Below are positions 1-12,020 of a stretch of DNA of 64,000 nucleotides, one piece after another. The stretch spans positions 186,001 through 250,000 of the forward strand of contig BGZK01000282.1 of NCBI GenBank assembly GCA_005406025.1, given 5' to 3'. The DNA is from Eumeta japonica (taxonomy: Eukaryota > Arthropoda > Insecta > Lepidoptera > Psychidae). The stretch's first letter is position 1. Every line of letters begins with the position of its first letter. A program made the translations under genes and the position numbers. Under the pieces are notes generated by a model that worked only from the letters and a program-made list of their open reading frames with translations, searched no databases and was not told the DNA's origin.

Positions 1-484
1 TTTTAGCTTTGAATACCCTGTCTGAATCTCTATGCACGCTCCTGCGTATAAGAATAAGCTTTTTATAAAATATTGAACCACAAAAAAATTAAAAAGAACA
101 TAATTTTATAGGTATTCGCATGCTTTAAAAAACGAGGTCGTGACGGTAATTTTTTTTTGTCGGTTATGTTCTATTCTGAAATTCATTATCATCACAGGTT
201 ATGGCGACATTATATTATTATAATTCTCTCGTATAAATCAACCAACGCAATCGAAAATAGACTAGCAGTAAGTATTTAACGCAGGGGAATATTGGGTCTA
301 CAAGACGTTAATTGTTTAACAGTTCAACAATTGTGACAATTATTATTAAAAGAAATGCACTACAGATGAAAAAAGTACATTGTTACCCTTTTTCCTCGTT
401 TCTTTCATAGAATAGTCGCCTATAATTAGAAAATCAAGTAGATATTGGATTATTACTATTAAACTAGTGTAAACTAAAGTGCAT
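1..484. other. AT-rich non-coding DNA
   Basis: No open frame of useful length, no splice-consistent exon and no recognised repeat were seen on either strand. Confidence 0.5.
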
Positions 485-1025
485 TAGCAGAAGAGCCTAT
501 CTTCATAGCACTTACGTCCTTTTGTTGACAAGTGCAGTTTTTTGGTATTAACTCGAAAACATTACATCCCACCATGTTCAAAACAATTTTCGTTGACATT
601 ATTTATAAACGTTATCTTCGATATTTTTTTCATAATTTTTGGTCGTAGGGTTTAGAAAATAGAGGGGGGAACAATTTCTACAAATTTCGGAGCGTCTATT
701 TCCGAAATTATTCACGTAGACAGAAAAATTGCTAATAAATCTTAATGTGTTTTTTAAAGGAACTGACGAAAGATGTGCCACTCGTTGATGTTTACTAAAA
801 AAAATTTTTCGTCTCTTGTTACGTATACAGAGTACCCCCTAGAAATCCCTTACTTTTGATATTTAACTACTAAACTAAGTAGCAGCTTATAAAAACATTT
901 ACACTATAAATTCCATATATATACCAATTGTAGTTTTTGAATAAAACGCCTTTAACATACGGATGGATGGACATGACGAAACTATAAGGGTTCCGTTTTG
1001 CCATTTTGGCTCGGAACCCTAAAAC
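485..1025 (+). repeat. Dispersed repeat family A, copy 1
   Basis: About 540 bp that aligns by eye with 18535-19066. Shared landmarks, in order, are a 'ttgttga-aag-cagttt' block, 'tttcggagcg', 'tttccgaaa-tattcac', 'ggagt-ccccctagaaa' and a conserved right end reading 'gacatgacgaaactataa', a 'ttccgttttgccattttggct' type block and 'cggaaccc'. The right end resembles a repeat end common in Lepidoptera. No terminal inverted repeats or coding sequence were seen, so it may be a LINE tail, a SINE-like or another non-autonomous element. Confidence 0.7.
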
Positions 1026-2535
1026 CAATGCCGTGTCAACGGTATACGTTGAAATTGTTTTTTTTTTAATAATTAGCGGTATAAGAAGAGCTATAATTAC
1101 AATACTAAAGCGTGTCTCAACATAATTACATAGTTTTAAAATATGGTATTATTATGAGTTTGTTGACTCTTTCGAACATAACATATAAAACATTAAAGAC
1201 ATTTAATATTTTTAATAATTTCTCAACTTTTAGGTTCCTTTTGACAAGATATTAAAAGAATATAATGTCTATTACATAACTAATGGGTTTATTTTCAAAA
1301 AAAAAAGATATTAAACAATTAATTCGCGTCCTTCTTTCGATAATTCAGTTTCGGCTTATAACTTAAAATTTACTATACGTGTCGGGACTGGGCGTATTGT
1401 ACAAATGTTAACATTGTACGAATATGTGCTATATTTACGGGCCATTTAGAAAAAACCCATCAGCGTCCGGCTGGATAAAATTTCATGTATATTTTTATCT
1501 ATTACTCACGACGAGCTTTACAGGAACCGGAAGCTTACGAATTGTAGCGCAGCAATAAATCGATTGAGCGAAAGCTCCCGCTCATTAGTTCCTCATCAGG
1601 AGCGGATGTGAGTGCAATTGCTTCCATCATTCTGTTAGTGGACGGGCCGCCCTTTCAACTCTTGTGGTTCAGCGCTAATTGAGCGTAGGCAAGACCGTGG
1701 GCGATCACAGTGTAAGGAAACTTTTTTACTGAAGTGGAGATTATGATTCGACTTGTTAAAATTATATCAATTTGGAATGTACGTAAAAATAATTATATTA
1801 CATTTTTTTCAATGGGACATAAAGGCGTTTACGAAATAATATTATTTATTTCAAGGAGAAAGGATCGCGGCTTTTAATTGTAAGGAATTAAAATTGAGGC
1901 AATTGAGAAAAGCCGGCGTCTTAGATAGGAATAGGCGCACCGGCTAATGCGCTGACAATACTGTTTAATGAACAGTTTATCGCACGTAATATTACACCAT
2001 CGTATTTGTAATAAAATTACCTTTATTTTAATATATATTTTGGTCGTTAAACAGATCAATGCAATAAACTATATTAACTTACCTATATACACCTACTTGC
2101 CAGGTAGTCATGAACGGAAACGAGTAGGCAATATTAGCTGTAGCAATGAACATATTTTAATAGACAACTGTTTCTGGGATGTATTCGTCTGTATACGAGA
2201 TTTAATAAAAAATATGTCTCATCCGGTAAGTAGATGGATGAAGGTCGATTACTAAGCGTAACGCTCAAGAGAAGTGTTTGTTTATAGAACAAGAACCGTC
2301 TCCGAGAAGGACACCCGCGCCATCGTAATGAATAAAAGAGAGACAGCCATCTAGGGCATCATGCTAAACCCGTTACGATAATGTGAATGTGGAAAATGTA
2401 GTACTTGATCCTTTGGAATACGAGCTCGAGAAAGTTAAGATTGATAAATCAAAAACCGACCGCGACCGCCCGCGCACACGCGCCCGGCGGCGGCGGCCCA
2501 ACTCTGTACTTTGCATGCACTCGCTATTGCCAGTA
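1026..2535. other. Non-coding interval with a GC-richer patch
   Basis: No gene recognised. About 1500-1715 is richer in G, C and CpG than its surroundings and contains an inverted motif (gagcg/cgctc with ctcatcaggagcgg). About 2455-2500 is a short CG-rich low-complexity run just left of the hAT end at 2544. The open frames here (1968-2255 and 2383-2580) resemble no family. Confidence 0.4.
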
Positions 2536-2543
2536 ACCGACGC

Positions 2544-4420
2544 CAGTGGCGGCCCTAGCAAAATTTTTAGGTGGTGCTAGATTTCAAAATGGCGCCCCGG
2601 ATTGTTGCTGTATTATACAGTCGGTGATTACCTACTAGTATTAGGCCTGCCAAATTACTATAGATGCATCTGTGACGCAAGTACAATGATGTTTGTCGCG
2701 CTTAACATAGCAGTTTTTCTGCGCATTCGCGATAAAAAAAAGAAAAATTACGTCAATCCCGCTTGTATTACCCTATCGCGCTCGACAATGCTACTGTGCT
2801 TACCATCATGTCCTGCTGAGGTGACAACTTGTACAGATGACAAAGAAAAGCAGTTAAGTAATAATTTTGTTTCACAACTTTTATTTAAACTGATATGTTA
2901 CATACAGTCTCAAAAAAAAAAACTTCCAATAACCACATTAATGAAAAACTTAAATGGCTACCTTTCTGGCTTTGGCGCTTGCAAATTTTTTTATTAATTC
3001 GGAATAATTTAGTTTCTGAGCAATAGCATTTTCTATGGACAAGATTCCAAGATCTGATTGATAGTCTTTCCTGACACAGTAGAACGTAGGTAAGTTTTTG
3101 TAAGTTTCAATTTACTGAAACTTCGTTCTCCTTTAGCGACAGTTACAGGTATAGTCAACAAGATGTGAAGTGCTGTCCACACGTTCGGGAAAATATCCAG
3201 CCAATCATTCTTTTTAATAAGTTGGAGAACTTTAAGTGGCTCTGCTGATTGAAGATCTTTTAATAGTGGGTTCAAGCTCATAAGTTCCGCAACCAATTCA
3301 CAACCAGACACGTCATATTTTTCCCCATCTGTTAAACTAATTTGCAAATTAGCACAGGCTTTTTCCAATATGGATTTTTCAGGAATTATTTTCATGTTGT
3401 ATAATAATGACCACGTATCATTGAATACTGATAGTTGTTTAAATCGAGTGACCAAGGCATTCTCAATTGTATCAATCATAGGGTAGAAAACGTTCATTTT
3501 AAACAATTTTCAGAATCAGATGGTGTCTTATCTACGGCTTCATAGTCAAATAATTGTTTCTTTCTTCGGGATCGGGCTGCCTTAAAAACTGGGTCTATCT
3601 CAGCCTGAGATGCTATTTCCTTAGCTGTTATTAGAGCAGATGAAGAGGCTCGGTACTGTTTCACAAATTCCGAGCAGTTTTAAGTAGTTGCGAAGCATTT
3701 GATATATCCATAGATTCAGCCTTACTTACAATATTCATTTGAAACAATATATCATACCAAGCCACCATTGTAACTATGAACTCAAATTGATTCATATGGT
3801 GAATTAGCGATAAAGCCTCTGATGCAGCGACTGCGACATTTGTTCCTTCACGAAGATTCAGAAGGGCATCACGAACTGAAGAGTAGTGATAGCGAACAGC
3901 AGTAAGGCTAGAAATCCTACTCTCCCAGCGAGTTTCGCAAACTTTTTTCAGGGATAACCCTTCAATATGCTTGGATACCACTTCCCATCGCTTTGTTGAT
4001 CCGGAAAATAAAACAAACAGTCTTTGGAGAAATCCAAATAAAGAAACTGATTTAACGGAAGTTTTAGCTGCATCAGCTATTACTAAATTGAAACTGTGAC
4101 AACCACATGGATTGAAAAATGCCCGAGGATATTGATTCAGAATTCTGGTTTGGACACCTTTATTTATTCCGACCATATACGCTCCGTTATCATACCCTTG
4201 ACCGCGACAATCGCTCATGTCCAAGTCAAACTCTTGCACAATTGTATCTAGAAAGATTCCAGTGAGTCCTGCTCCCGAAGAGTCACTTACCGGCTTGTAA
4301 ACAACAAAACACTCACGTACTTCGACTTCTTCATTAGTATCCACAAAACGGAATGTTACTGATAATTGTTCAACGTGGCTTACATCAGGAGTACAGTCCA
4401 GTATGATAGAGAAGTATACT
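2544..4420 (-). mobile_element. Decayed hAT element, 5'-truncated
   Basis: The 3' boundary is set by a hAT-like terminal motif CAGTGGCGGCCCTAGC at 2544-2559. The body holds a broken transposase read on the minus strand (2950-4420). The opposite terminal repeat was not found. Homology stops abruptly near 4420 in plain AT-rich DNA, so the 5' part is missing and no 8-bp target duplication can be paired. The terminal motif is nearly the same as that of the short elements at 15140 and 20112. Confidence 0.75.
2950..4420 (-). pseudogene. hAT transposase pseudogene (DUF4371 / hAT dimerisation type)
   Basis: Read on the minus strand. It starts near 4416 within the DUF4371-like block ('YFSIILDCTPDVSH' followed by 'EQLSVTFRFV'), continues through 'GQGYDNGAYM', 'NPCGCHSFNLV' and 'KRWEVV' with 'CETRWESR', and ends with the hAT C-terminal dimerisation block ('TVAKGERSFSKLKL', 'TYLRST') and a tail 'GILSIENAIA' to the TAA at 2950-2952. 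This is the zinc-finger-MYM/TTF-like hAT branch common in insects. The frame is broken at about 3670, 3510 and 3050, and the N-terminal DNA-binding part is absent, so the copy cannot encode an active transposase. The longest surviving open pieces are 3661-4344 and 3033-3506. Confidence 0.88.
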
Positions 4421-6005
4421 TTAACTGTTATTTTAATAAATTTATAAATTTAAATTTTATGTGTAATGACATAAATATCCATTTATTTCAGTACCTTAAC
4501 TAATATTCTATTATGTGGGATGTGTCTGAAATAAAAAAAAACGTAATTATATTTTTATTTTATTAAGGCAAAAAAATCCTAAATATTCGCTAAATGCGAA
4601 GTGTATGTTTGAGGACCTACACTCGACCACAGCGCACGTTGCGGAAGAAATGGGAATCAGGATGTTTCTTGTAAAATACAGTACATTTTGGATAAACTTT
4701 AGTACAATTATCAATATTAGCGGAATGAAACATAATGTATATTGCTGGAAATTGAAAAATAATACACAAATGGATTGCTGAAAAAAAGTTGACTCATCCA
4801 AGATATCTTCAGGATATATTGATTAAACAGCATCCTTCGGTCTTTATTGAACCACAGATTCAAGGATATTTTATTCAAATTTACAAAACTCCCCACAAGA
4901 AATCCACAGTAATAAGTTACTTTAATTTCTTTCAAGTTAATTTATCTGATGGAAGGTATAATGTTATCTGTATGGCCCTAAAATCAGGGGTAGTCTAAGT
5001 ACCAGAATTGTATGTAGATAATTGTTCTATCAAAATAAAAAAATCGTAGATCGAAATAGAAATAATGAAACTGTAGTGCCTATAATAAAATCAGCAACAA
5101 AACCTAACTAGGTCCGTCATAAAAAGTGAAATAAATCAAAATTATACCGTACTGTTTACGTATAGTATTGTTATAGAAATGGCTCGCGTGCTTGTTTGTC
5201 CCTTATGAAACCTATATGAAAACAAACAGTATTATTTATTACAAAAATGCAAATATCTTCAAAATGCAAAATATAAACACATTTTTTATCAATATTTCGA
5301 TCCATTTTTTATAATAATTAATCACCATGCTGACAAAAGACGTTAATGTGAATAAATGTAAAAGCTATTCGATCGGATTTTGTATTTTATAGATTTTTGA
5401 ATATCTCACTCCTAAACCATTGACGTATTTCAAAAATCTTTATTTGAATAGCGCCAATAAATAAATAAACTAAGTAGAGTGTCGCAACTTAATTGCGTCT
5501 AGTCAAAACGGATCTATTCCTAGGGCTATTCCATGGCATACGCGGAATAGACGAGATAGTGCTATAAATCCACGCACTATATACTTATTGGCTAAATCAG
5601 GCATAAATCCATTTGATTTAAGGAGGCCGCGAGCAGCGCCGCTATTTCAGGAACTCTCCTTTGCGCAGTCCGCGGCCGAAGCTTTGAGATAACTTCACTC
5701 TGCACCGACGGTTAAGACCAATTAACTGACAGTTTAGTAATATACACATAATAATGTACAGCCGTTATGGATAACTTTGTGGAAATATTTTATAGAAACA
5801 AAATAAAGGGTAATCTCGAACGTTTGTGGATAGAAAAAAACTGGTCAAGAGCGAATCAAACGCGTGGACGGAGGATTCTCCACTATCGTACTCTATATTT
5901 GTATCACATATTTAAAAAAAAATGTTTTATTTGCATTAATTCGGTTCGGACACCTTAACCAAAACCCGACTCACATTTAGTCTGTTATTGTTATTATTTG
6001 TTTTA
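4421..6005. other. Non-coding interval with one GC-richer patch
   Basis: No gene or classified repeat seen. A patch at about 5495-5720 stands out from the AT-rich flanks and includes 'ggaggccgcgagcagcgccg' and 'gcgcagtccgcggccg'. It has no open frame of note. It may be a conserved regulatory element, but sequence alone cannot show this. Confidence 0.35.
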
Positions 6006-6013
6006 CTTTAGAC

Positions 6014-6334
6014 CAAGAGTTTCCAACCAGTGGGGCGCACCTCCAAAGGGGGGCGTGGAGAGATATCAAGCGCAATACGTTTACGTTTTTGAAATGAAAA
6101 ATAAATTGGCGCGTAAATTAAGCAATAAAACAATATTATTTACTACAATTATAATAAATATCAATAAAAAAATGTTTCGAATTTTTTGAAGTTTATTTTG
6201 TATAACTTTGAATTAAAATACATGTAAGTCCTTAAAATAATGTGCGTTTTTTTTCGTAATGTAAGATTGAAAGGGGGGCATGAAATTTTGCTAGAGATCC
6301 AAGGAGGCTCAACAAAATAATGGTTGGGAAACTG
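6014..6334. mobile_element. Short hAT-type element with perfect 8-bp target duplication
   Basis: A 321-bp non-autonomous element. It is flanked by identical octamers CTTTAGAC at 6006-6013 and 6335-6342. The ends are imperfect inverted repeats: left CAAGAGTTTCCAACCA, right (reverse complement) CAGTTTCCCAACCATTA. Just inside the ends lie 'ggggcgcacctccaaagggg' on the left and a 'ggggggcatg' run on the right. It has no coding capacity. The 8-bp duplication and CA...TG ends fit the hAT superfamily. Confidence 0.85.
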
Positions 6335-6342
6335 CTTTAGAC

Positions 6343-6990
6343 TTTACAGCATACTAGAAAAATCACGTTTTCTGTATATGGAGCCCGAATAATATATTGC
6401 TTTTTCTTATTATTTCATTGGTTAGGATATTTGTCATAACGACATATGCTGTGTAGAAATTTCAACCGGATATTTGTTGCGTATACAGCCCTAAAAATGT
6501 AGGACAGACGGACGGACAAATAGACGGCCCTGGGCTCAGCAATAGAACAGCCTTCGAGAACGGAAGTCTAAAATATATAGTGTCAAGGATAATAATACGT
6601 GTTCTTATAACGAACTTACAGGAATCAAATCGAGATCAACAAATATTCACTTCAATAATTAAGCATAAGAAAATGCCCAGTAGTTATTTTCGTGAATACC
6701 GAACAACAGGCGTAGACGTCGGCTTCCTTACCACATGTAGGGCATTTCCTTCCGGAAACCTCGCTTAAACAACAAACCATCATCTTCACGTAGCTATGCG
6801 CCCGCGTCACTATGGGTCTATTGATTGCTCGCTCGTGCGCCGTTAGGTAGTGTTTGTTTTGACGTTAATAAAGTATATCCGGCCGCCAAAGATGGCGCTG
6901 CGAGCTCATCGCGCTCATTAGAAAAAGCAAACAATCATTAAAAGCCAATCTTTCTCCTTTGAATCTTGTAAACCGTTCGAGTACATCTTT
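6343..6990. other. Non-coding interval; GC-richer patch at 6780-6915
   Basis: No gene recognised. The patch contains 'aagatggcgctgcgagctc' (a GCCATCTT core when reversed, like a YY1/Pho-type site) and 'ttgattgctcgctcgtgcgc'. Around 6480-6560 is a scrap of a dispersed repeat tail ('gacagacggacggacaaat'). Confidence 0.35.
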
Positions 6991-6994
6991 TTCG

Positions 6995-7665
6995 AAGAAA
7001 CCGACTGACCGACTGATATGGCTGGGTCTAGAAACCTGATATTTTTCGCAAAACTAATGAGCTTGCCTTCATAAATTTTTTTTTGATAATTTTCCTCTAA
7101 AGACAAGAAAAGGGGTTGAAAGTTTACATGGAAGTTTTAAAATTAGTGCCATGAAAATTGATAAATCGCCTCTTCTTTTTAAATGAAGAAACACGTAGTT
7201 CATGATTTTTGGAAATACAATCCTAAAAAAATGGATGTTGAAATAATACGATTACCGTTAATTTTTAATTTTGAGGAATAATTATTGCTATCCAAAATCT
7301 TTATTACGAATAAAATAATACGTGTGTCAGTCTTTTTAGAAATTCAACTCCTAAGGAGGGGAAATCGCAGTACAAGTTTATATATGAGATGTGTTAGACT
7401 TGAAGACCAATTATTTTTGTGCTTTATAATATATAGAATTATAAGCGAATAATATACTATAGCATTTTGATAGACAGAAACATGACCGGGAATAAAATTT
7501 AGAATCGGAATTGACAATGAAATCAGAATTGACGCTGAGAACAAGACCGGAATCAGGATTGTGATTGACAAAGAAAATTCTCGGTATAAAAGGTGAATGA
7601 GATCATTCTACACATTCATCCTATGCCCGTGCAGGGTGCTCCGGACGAAAGCTAGTTAGAGAAAT
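6995..7665 (-). repeat. Dispersed repeat family B with GAT/CCG array and GC-rich end
   Basis: It begins with 'gaccgactgactgatatggctg' type sequence, passes through weakly repeated 'ttcaa-cctaa-gggg-gaaa' blocks (for example 7340-7365), then a purine-orientation degenerate array at about 7478-7570 (gaatcggaattgac, gaccggaatcagg), and ends near 7620-7660 with 'gcccgtgcagggtgctccgg' and 'aaagctagttag'. A related body without array or end lies at 26395-26960. Orientation is set by the GC-rich end. The element class is unknown; it may be SINE-like or Helitron-like. Confidence 0.55.
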
Positions 7666-10420
7666 TACAATTTAGAGTAGATTTACACATGCGCAAAACA
7701 CTTCAATTGCTTAACGATCGTTTATCATCGAAATCCCAATATTATATTAGATTCACTATATAATCTGTAAATATCATATTTTAACTCATTATATAATAGC
7801 TTATGCCGTTTTTCTGTTTTTAATCGATTTCAAAAAAAAAGGAGAAGGTTCTATGTTCTATATGTTTTTTTTTCTGTGTATGTTCAGCATAGATGTATGA
7901 AAAAGAGAAGATGTACAGTCGTAATAGAAATGATGTTCGACGATAATTTCGTCAATTCTGTACCGATTTCATTCTGACCAATTTAGATTTTTTTTTTTTG
8001 TTTGAAAGGCCATTCTCCCAAACTCGTCTCGTAGTCATTGAGTCAGGATTTGGTGGTGGGATCTCAGGAAAATCGAGAGAAACCCTCAAATATTTTAGTA
8101 TAGTGCAGTGTGTTTGCGCTCTTTACTTTAGTTTCAAGTTTTTGCGTATGGTATTTATCATATCATGGTGCTGAGCTGATGAAAACCACATGAAGTTAAG
8201 CGACAATTTTGTAATTTGTCGCCAGAAAAACTACTCTTTTATAGCTATTAGTGAAACCTGGTATACACCGAATTAAAATTAATTACTTATTAATCCACTT
8301 ATATATTTTCATTCATTTACATAATTCCAACGTGACAATCTTAGCGAGAACACATCAGGACTCGTAACGATAACAGTAGAAACAGAGTGAATTAATTTAA
8401 CGTGGAACCGAATGAAAATGTATTCTTTACGATTTGTAGAAGTTTCATATAATAAAAAAATTGTATAATGTATATAGTTCGTACAAGAATGGTTTAGTAG
8501 TTACACACCAATTAAAAAGTTAACAATGTAAAACCCTGGAATGACCGCCAGTGGACAATAAATACGTGACCGTAACTGCTTTGCCACTTGTCCGTAAGAA
8601 AGTAAGAAAGGTGCCTCGCCGATTTAATTAACCATGGCGTAACCCACACGTAAAGTAGCTGAACCAATTATAAAGTAAGAAATACTCAATAACTACAAAA
8701 TGTAAAAAATAATATTTTAAAATAACATTTTTAAATTTGAAGGTGGATTTTTTTATTTTTTTTTAATTTGGGCATCGACAAAACTCTGATATTTTTAAAA
8801 TTTCTAATTATGTTGTCCTCGATATTGGGCAGAACAGTTTATGATCGCCTATAATTATATAATAATACTATCTCAATTTGGAGATCAAATACTTATAATG
8901 AATTAGAAAAGCGGTTATAGTGATTTCTTTGACAAATATTCCCTTACTATTTAGCACATAGACGAATCTACTTAACTTATCAGTGTTTTGAAGCATCTCT
9001 CAAGTGATACATCCGTTTGGAATTGCAACACTCGCATATCAAAGGAGTTCCTTTTAACACTTAAAATACTTAAGTAGTTGTATGTATGCAAGTACATTTA
9101 CTTTTTATATTGAATATAGTTTAAAGATACTATTTAGAATATGATAATCTAAATAAACTAACGAAAGTTTTTTAAAATGTTTTGTGACCCTTAATATATA
9201 TTTGTAAAATCCACTAATAAGCGCTTATTATCCAAAAGAAAAAAATGAAATATTAAGTGATACGAAAATAATTCGAATGCATTATATATATTATTAATGA
9301 TTACAATAATAGACAACATTCTTAAACAAATTTATTAGACCAGTCTGTCTTGTCTTGTCCGAGCATCAGTTAAAATAACATGATTTTTATTATTCCATGC
9401 GGAATCGCCTACAATTAATTTTAAGCTGTTTATTTCTTTAATTTCTCACACCCTTCACCAATTTATTTTTAATCCATACTCATAGCCATTCAGTCTCATA
9501 CCCACCGTACAGCTAGCATATTATTATATATATTGTATACAATCATCCAAACGTGGATACAGTCTACAAAATGGCGCGACATTACCGACTCTATTGATGT
9601 ATCAACTCTTTCTTCCACACTGATTAAAGTTCCTAAAAACAGAAACTAGATCCTTCGCAAATGTCGAGTAAAAAAATTATCGTTTCAAAATATTTTTACA
9701 ACACCGCTTCACTAAACAGATACCTAATTGTCAGCAGATAAAAGTTTTACAAGAAAATTAATAACAAAAACTGTTATTAATTGCGGTTTCAAATGAATTG
9801 TCTGTTTTCATCTCCCAGAATCGGACAGAATTATAAAACAATCCAGGGCATCTGGAGGTGTATTTAATCTAAAATTTATGGTCAAATCAGTAGAAACAAA
9901 GATTATATACCGATCATACTGAAAATTTCTGGAACAGGCCATTTGTAATAGGAACATTAACAGCCATTTATGGTTTTAGAAATTGAAACTATTTGGGACA
10001 AGGTTACGTCTAAGTTTGAGTGGATTGTCATTTGTTTTTAATTGTGATACGGTTTTGATAATTGTGTGTCGCCATTACAATGAATTTAAATTGAGAAAAT
10101 ATACGCACCATGTTTTTTTTTCTGTTTCCACTGTGGCTTTAGTTAGCATGAAAATTGCTGTACACTTCAATTGGCATTTGATGATGAAGCTCTCTTAGCT
10201 TTTAATAGCTCTCTGTATTTCTGGTTCAGTGAATCTAGACTTGGACGTCATCAGCTCTTTGACGATTTATGAGAAGGTCGGCCGGAAGCTGCGGTCATCT
10301 TAGGTAATATTGATATTGTGTAACGACTAATTTTAACTGATAAAAAAAATTCATTCAGAAAAATTGTACTGCATTAGGTATTGGTATGAGCCAAGTGCAA
10401 AAGAGTTCGCATGTACATTT
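7666..10420. other. AT-rich non-coding DNA
   Basis: About 2.7 kb with no open frame above 71 codons and no classified repeat or transposon end. A moderately GC-richer scrap at about 8590-8650 is the only compositional change. Confidence 0.45.
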
Positions 10421-10574
10421 AAAGGTTTGGAAGCTTCGCTTTCGATAAATACCCTATGATTTAACAGATGAGCAGAAACAACTACGTGTAGGGTGATGTC
10501 AAACAATAAATCAGTCTGTGAATATATCATATACAACCAATTGCAATAATTAGTCGTATACGACATAGTCCTTT

Positions 10575-11110
10575 AGGCGACAAAACCTTGAGATTACTAT
10601 TTTGAACCTGAAAAAAAACAGCTAATCGGCAGAATAGCTCTTCTCATTTGAATATTTGCTGACGTATGTTACAAAAAAAGTCGAAGCATCGATAAAAACC
10701 TGTTTCCTTTTTCGACAAATAAGAGTATTGCACCACAGTATCGCTTGAAAACTAAAGACAGCAACTGCAAAGTGGTGTATGAGTACGTGCTTCCCGGAGT
10801 ATTTGAAAAAGTTCACCACGCCAACACGTCCACTCATCTCCGCCAAGGTAATGAATGAGTTTTTGGAGGCATCAAAGGTAATGACGCATCCGCCCGACAG
10901 TTCGGACCAGGCACTTTGCGATTTTTTTTCCAAAAATTAAAAATCAGCATAGATGTACAAGATTTACAAGCCCCAAAACGGCAGTAACTGTATTTCAAAA
11001 TGCCATTCGTTCCTAAGGAAGACTGGACCAACTTCTTTTTGCAATGGTTCCAAAAATGCAAAGAGGCAAGCAAATAATGGAATGTACTTCGAAAACAAGA
11101 AATATGTTAT
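10575..11110 (+). pseudogene. Mariner transposase remnant (C-terminal half)
   Basis: Translated with frame changes, the + strand gives in order 'DYYFEPEKKQ' (the first-aspartate block of mariner, 'YEPE'), a 'CFPEYLKKF'/'LPGVFEKV' block, 'NEFLEASKVMTHPP' followed by 'ALCDFF' (like the 'HPPYSPDLAPCDFF' block with the third catalytic aspartate), and a tail 'DWTNFFLQWFQKCKEA' then 'NNGMYFEN'. Several frameshifts and stops interrupt it. Earlier mariner-like sequence may start near 10430 but is too decayed to place. The open frames on the opposite strand here are shadows. Confidence 0.75.
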
Positions 11111-11213
11111 TAACATAATATAAGGTCTTATTAATGAGGATCCATAAATTTTCAGTATTGCCCACATATAGTGTTGTTTATACATAGCTGTATGTTTTCC
11201 TTTGACGGCTGTG

Positions 11214-11894
11214 GTCGGATACGTCCGACAAACGAAATTGTGACAAATAGACAACTTAGCCTTCTTATTTTTTTTTATTAATATTTTGCTTTCATGCAAT
11301 TAAAGAACAAAAATAAAAACGTATGTGATTGTAATGAAAGAAATAATTTTACATATGCACAAATTAATCTTAGATCTCATACAAGAAACATCATTTTATT
11401 GTGATCAAAATCCCATTTTCTTCAATGCAAATCATAGATTTTCCGGTTTACTCATAAAACCAAGGTCAGACACATCTGACAATAATGGTGGGTCAGTTAT
11501 TACTTTACTTTCTTTTTTTACATAATTTAATTGCTCCAATAGCTTTGAAATAGCCATGGCATTGATTTACAAATTTTCGATTTGATTCAAAACTCGAAAG
11601 TGAGTTTTATGAATTAATTGTACATTTCAATTAAATACTATTTATTGTTATTGATTAGAGTTATTTTTTTGTAAATTACTATTATTTATTTTTAATAAAT
11701 ACCGAAGTCACAATGAGACTGCAACTTATTTAATCCGATCACTAGATAGATACAATTTTATTCGTCTTTCCTCTGATAATCAATGTCAGAAGAATCCGAC
11801 CGCTTACAAAGTCATGTTTTTATTATTATTATAATAAACAGGATTCTATTAAATTTTCTTAGTATTTTCAGAGCCGTTGTCGGAAACATCCGAC
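11214..11894. repeat. Cluster of four 16-bp palindromic motifs
   Basis: Four sites with two 6-bp arms and a 4-bp spacer, consensus GTCRGANNNNTCYGAC: 11214-11229 (spacer TACG), 11465-11480 (CACA), 11785-11800 (AGAA) and 11879-11894 (AACA). In site 2 both arms changed together (GTCAGA/TCTGAC), which keeps the symmetry; site 3 has one mismatch. Sites 1 and 4 share a few extra flanking bases. Sequence between the sites is not obviously repeated. They could be dimeric protein-binding sites, hairpins, or remains of a repeated 'SD-x-SD' coding motif. Confidence 0.6.
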
Positions 11895-11976
11895 AGCTTC
11901 ATACGTCACAGATAATTTGATCATTCAACAAGTGTTGTTCTCTTTATATTCTGTATTGAGACAATTATAAAAAAAG

Positions 11977-11978
<2 letters not shown>

Positions 11979-12018
<40 letters not shown>
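11979..12018. repeat. (TA)20 microsatellite
   Basis: Forty bases of perfect alternating TA. Confidence 0.98.

Positions 12019-12020
<2 letters not shown>

Noticed and set aside
2602..2997. 131-codon + strand frame
   Set aside because: It overlaps, antisense, the 3' end of the hAT transposase and has no recognisable domain.
10350..11299. Minus-strand frames of 71-111 codons
   Set aside because: They are antisense shadows of the mariner remnant read on the + strand.
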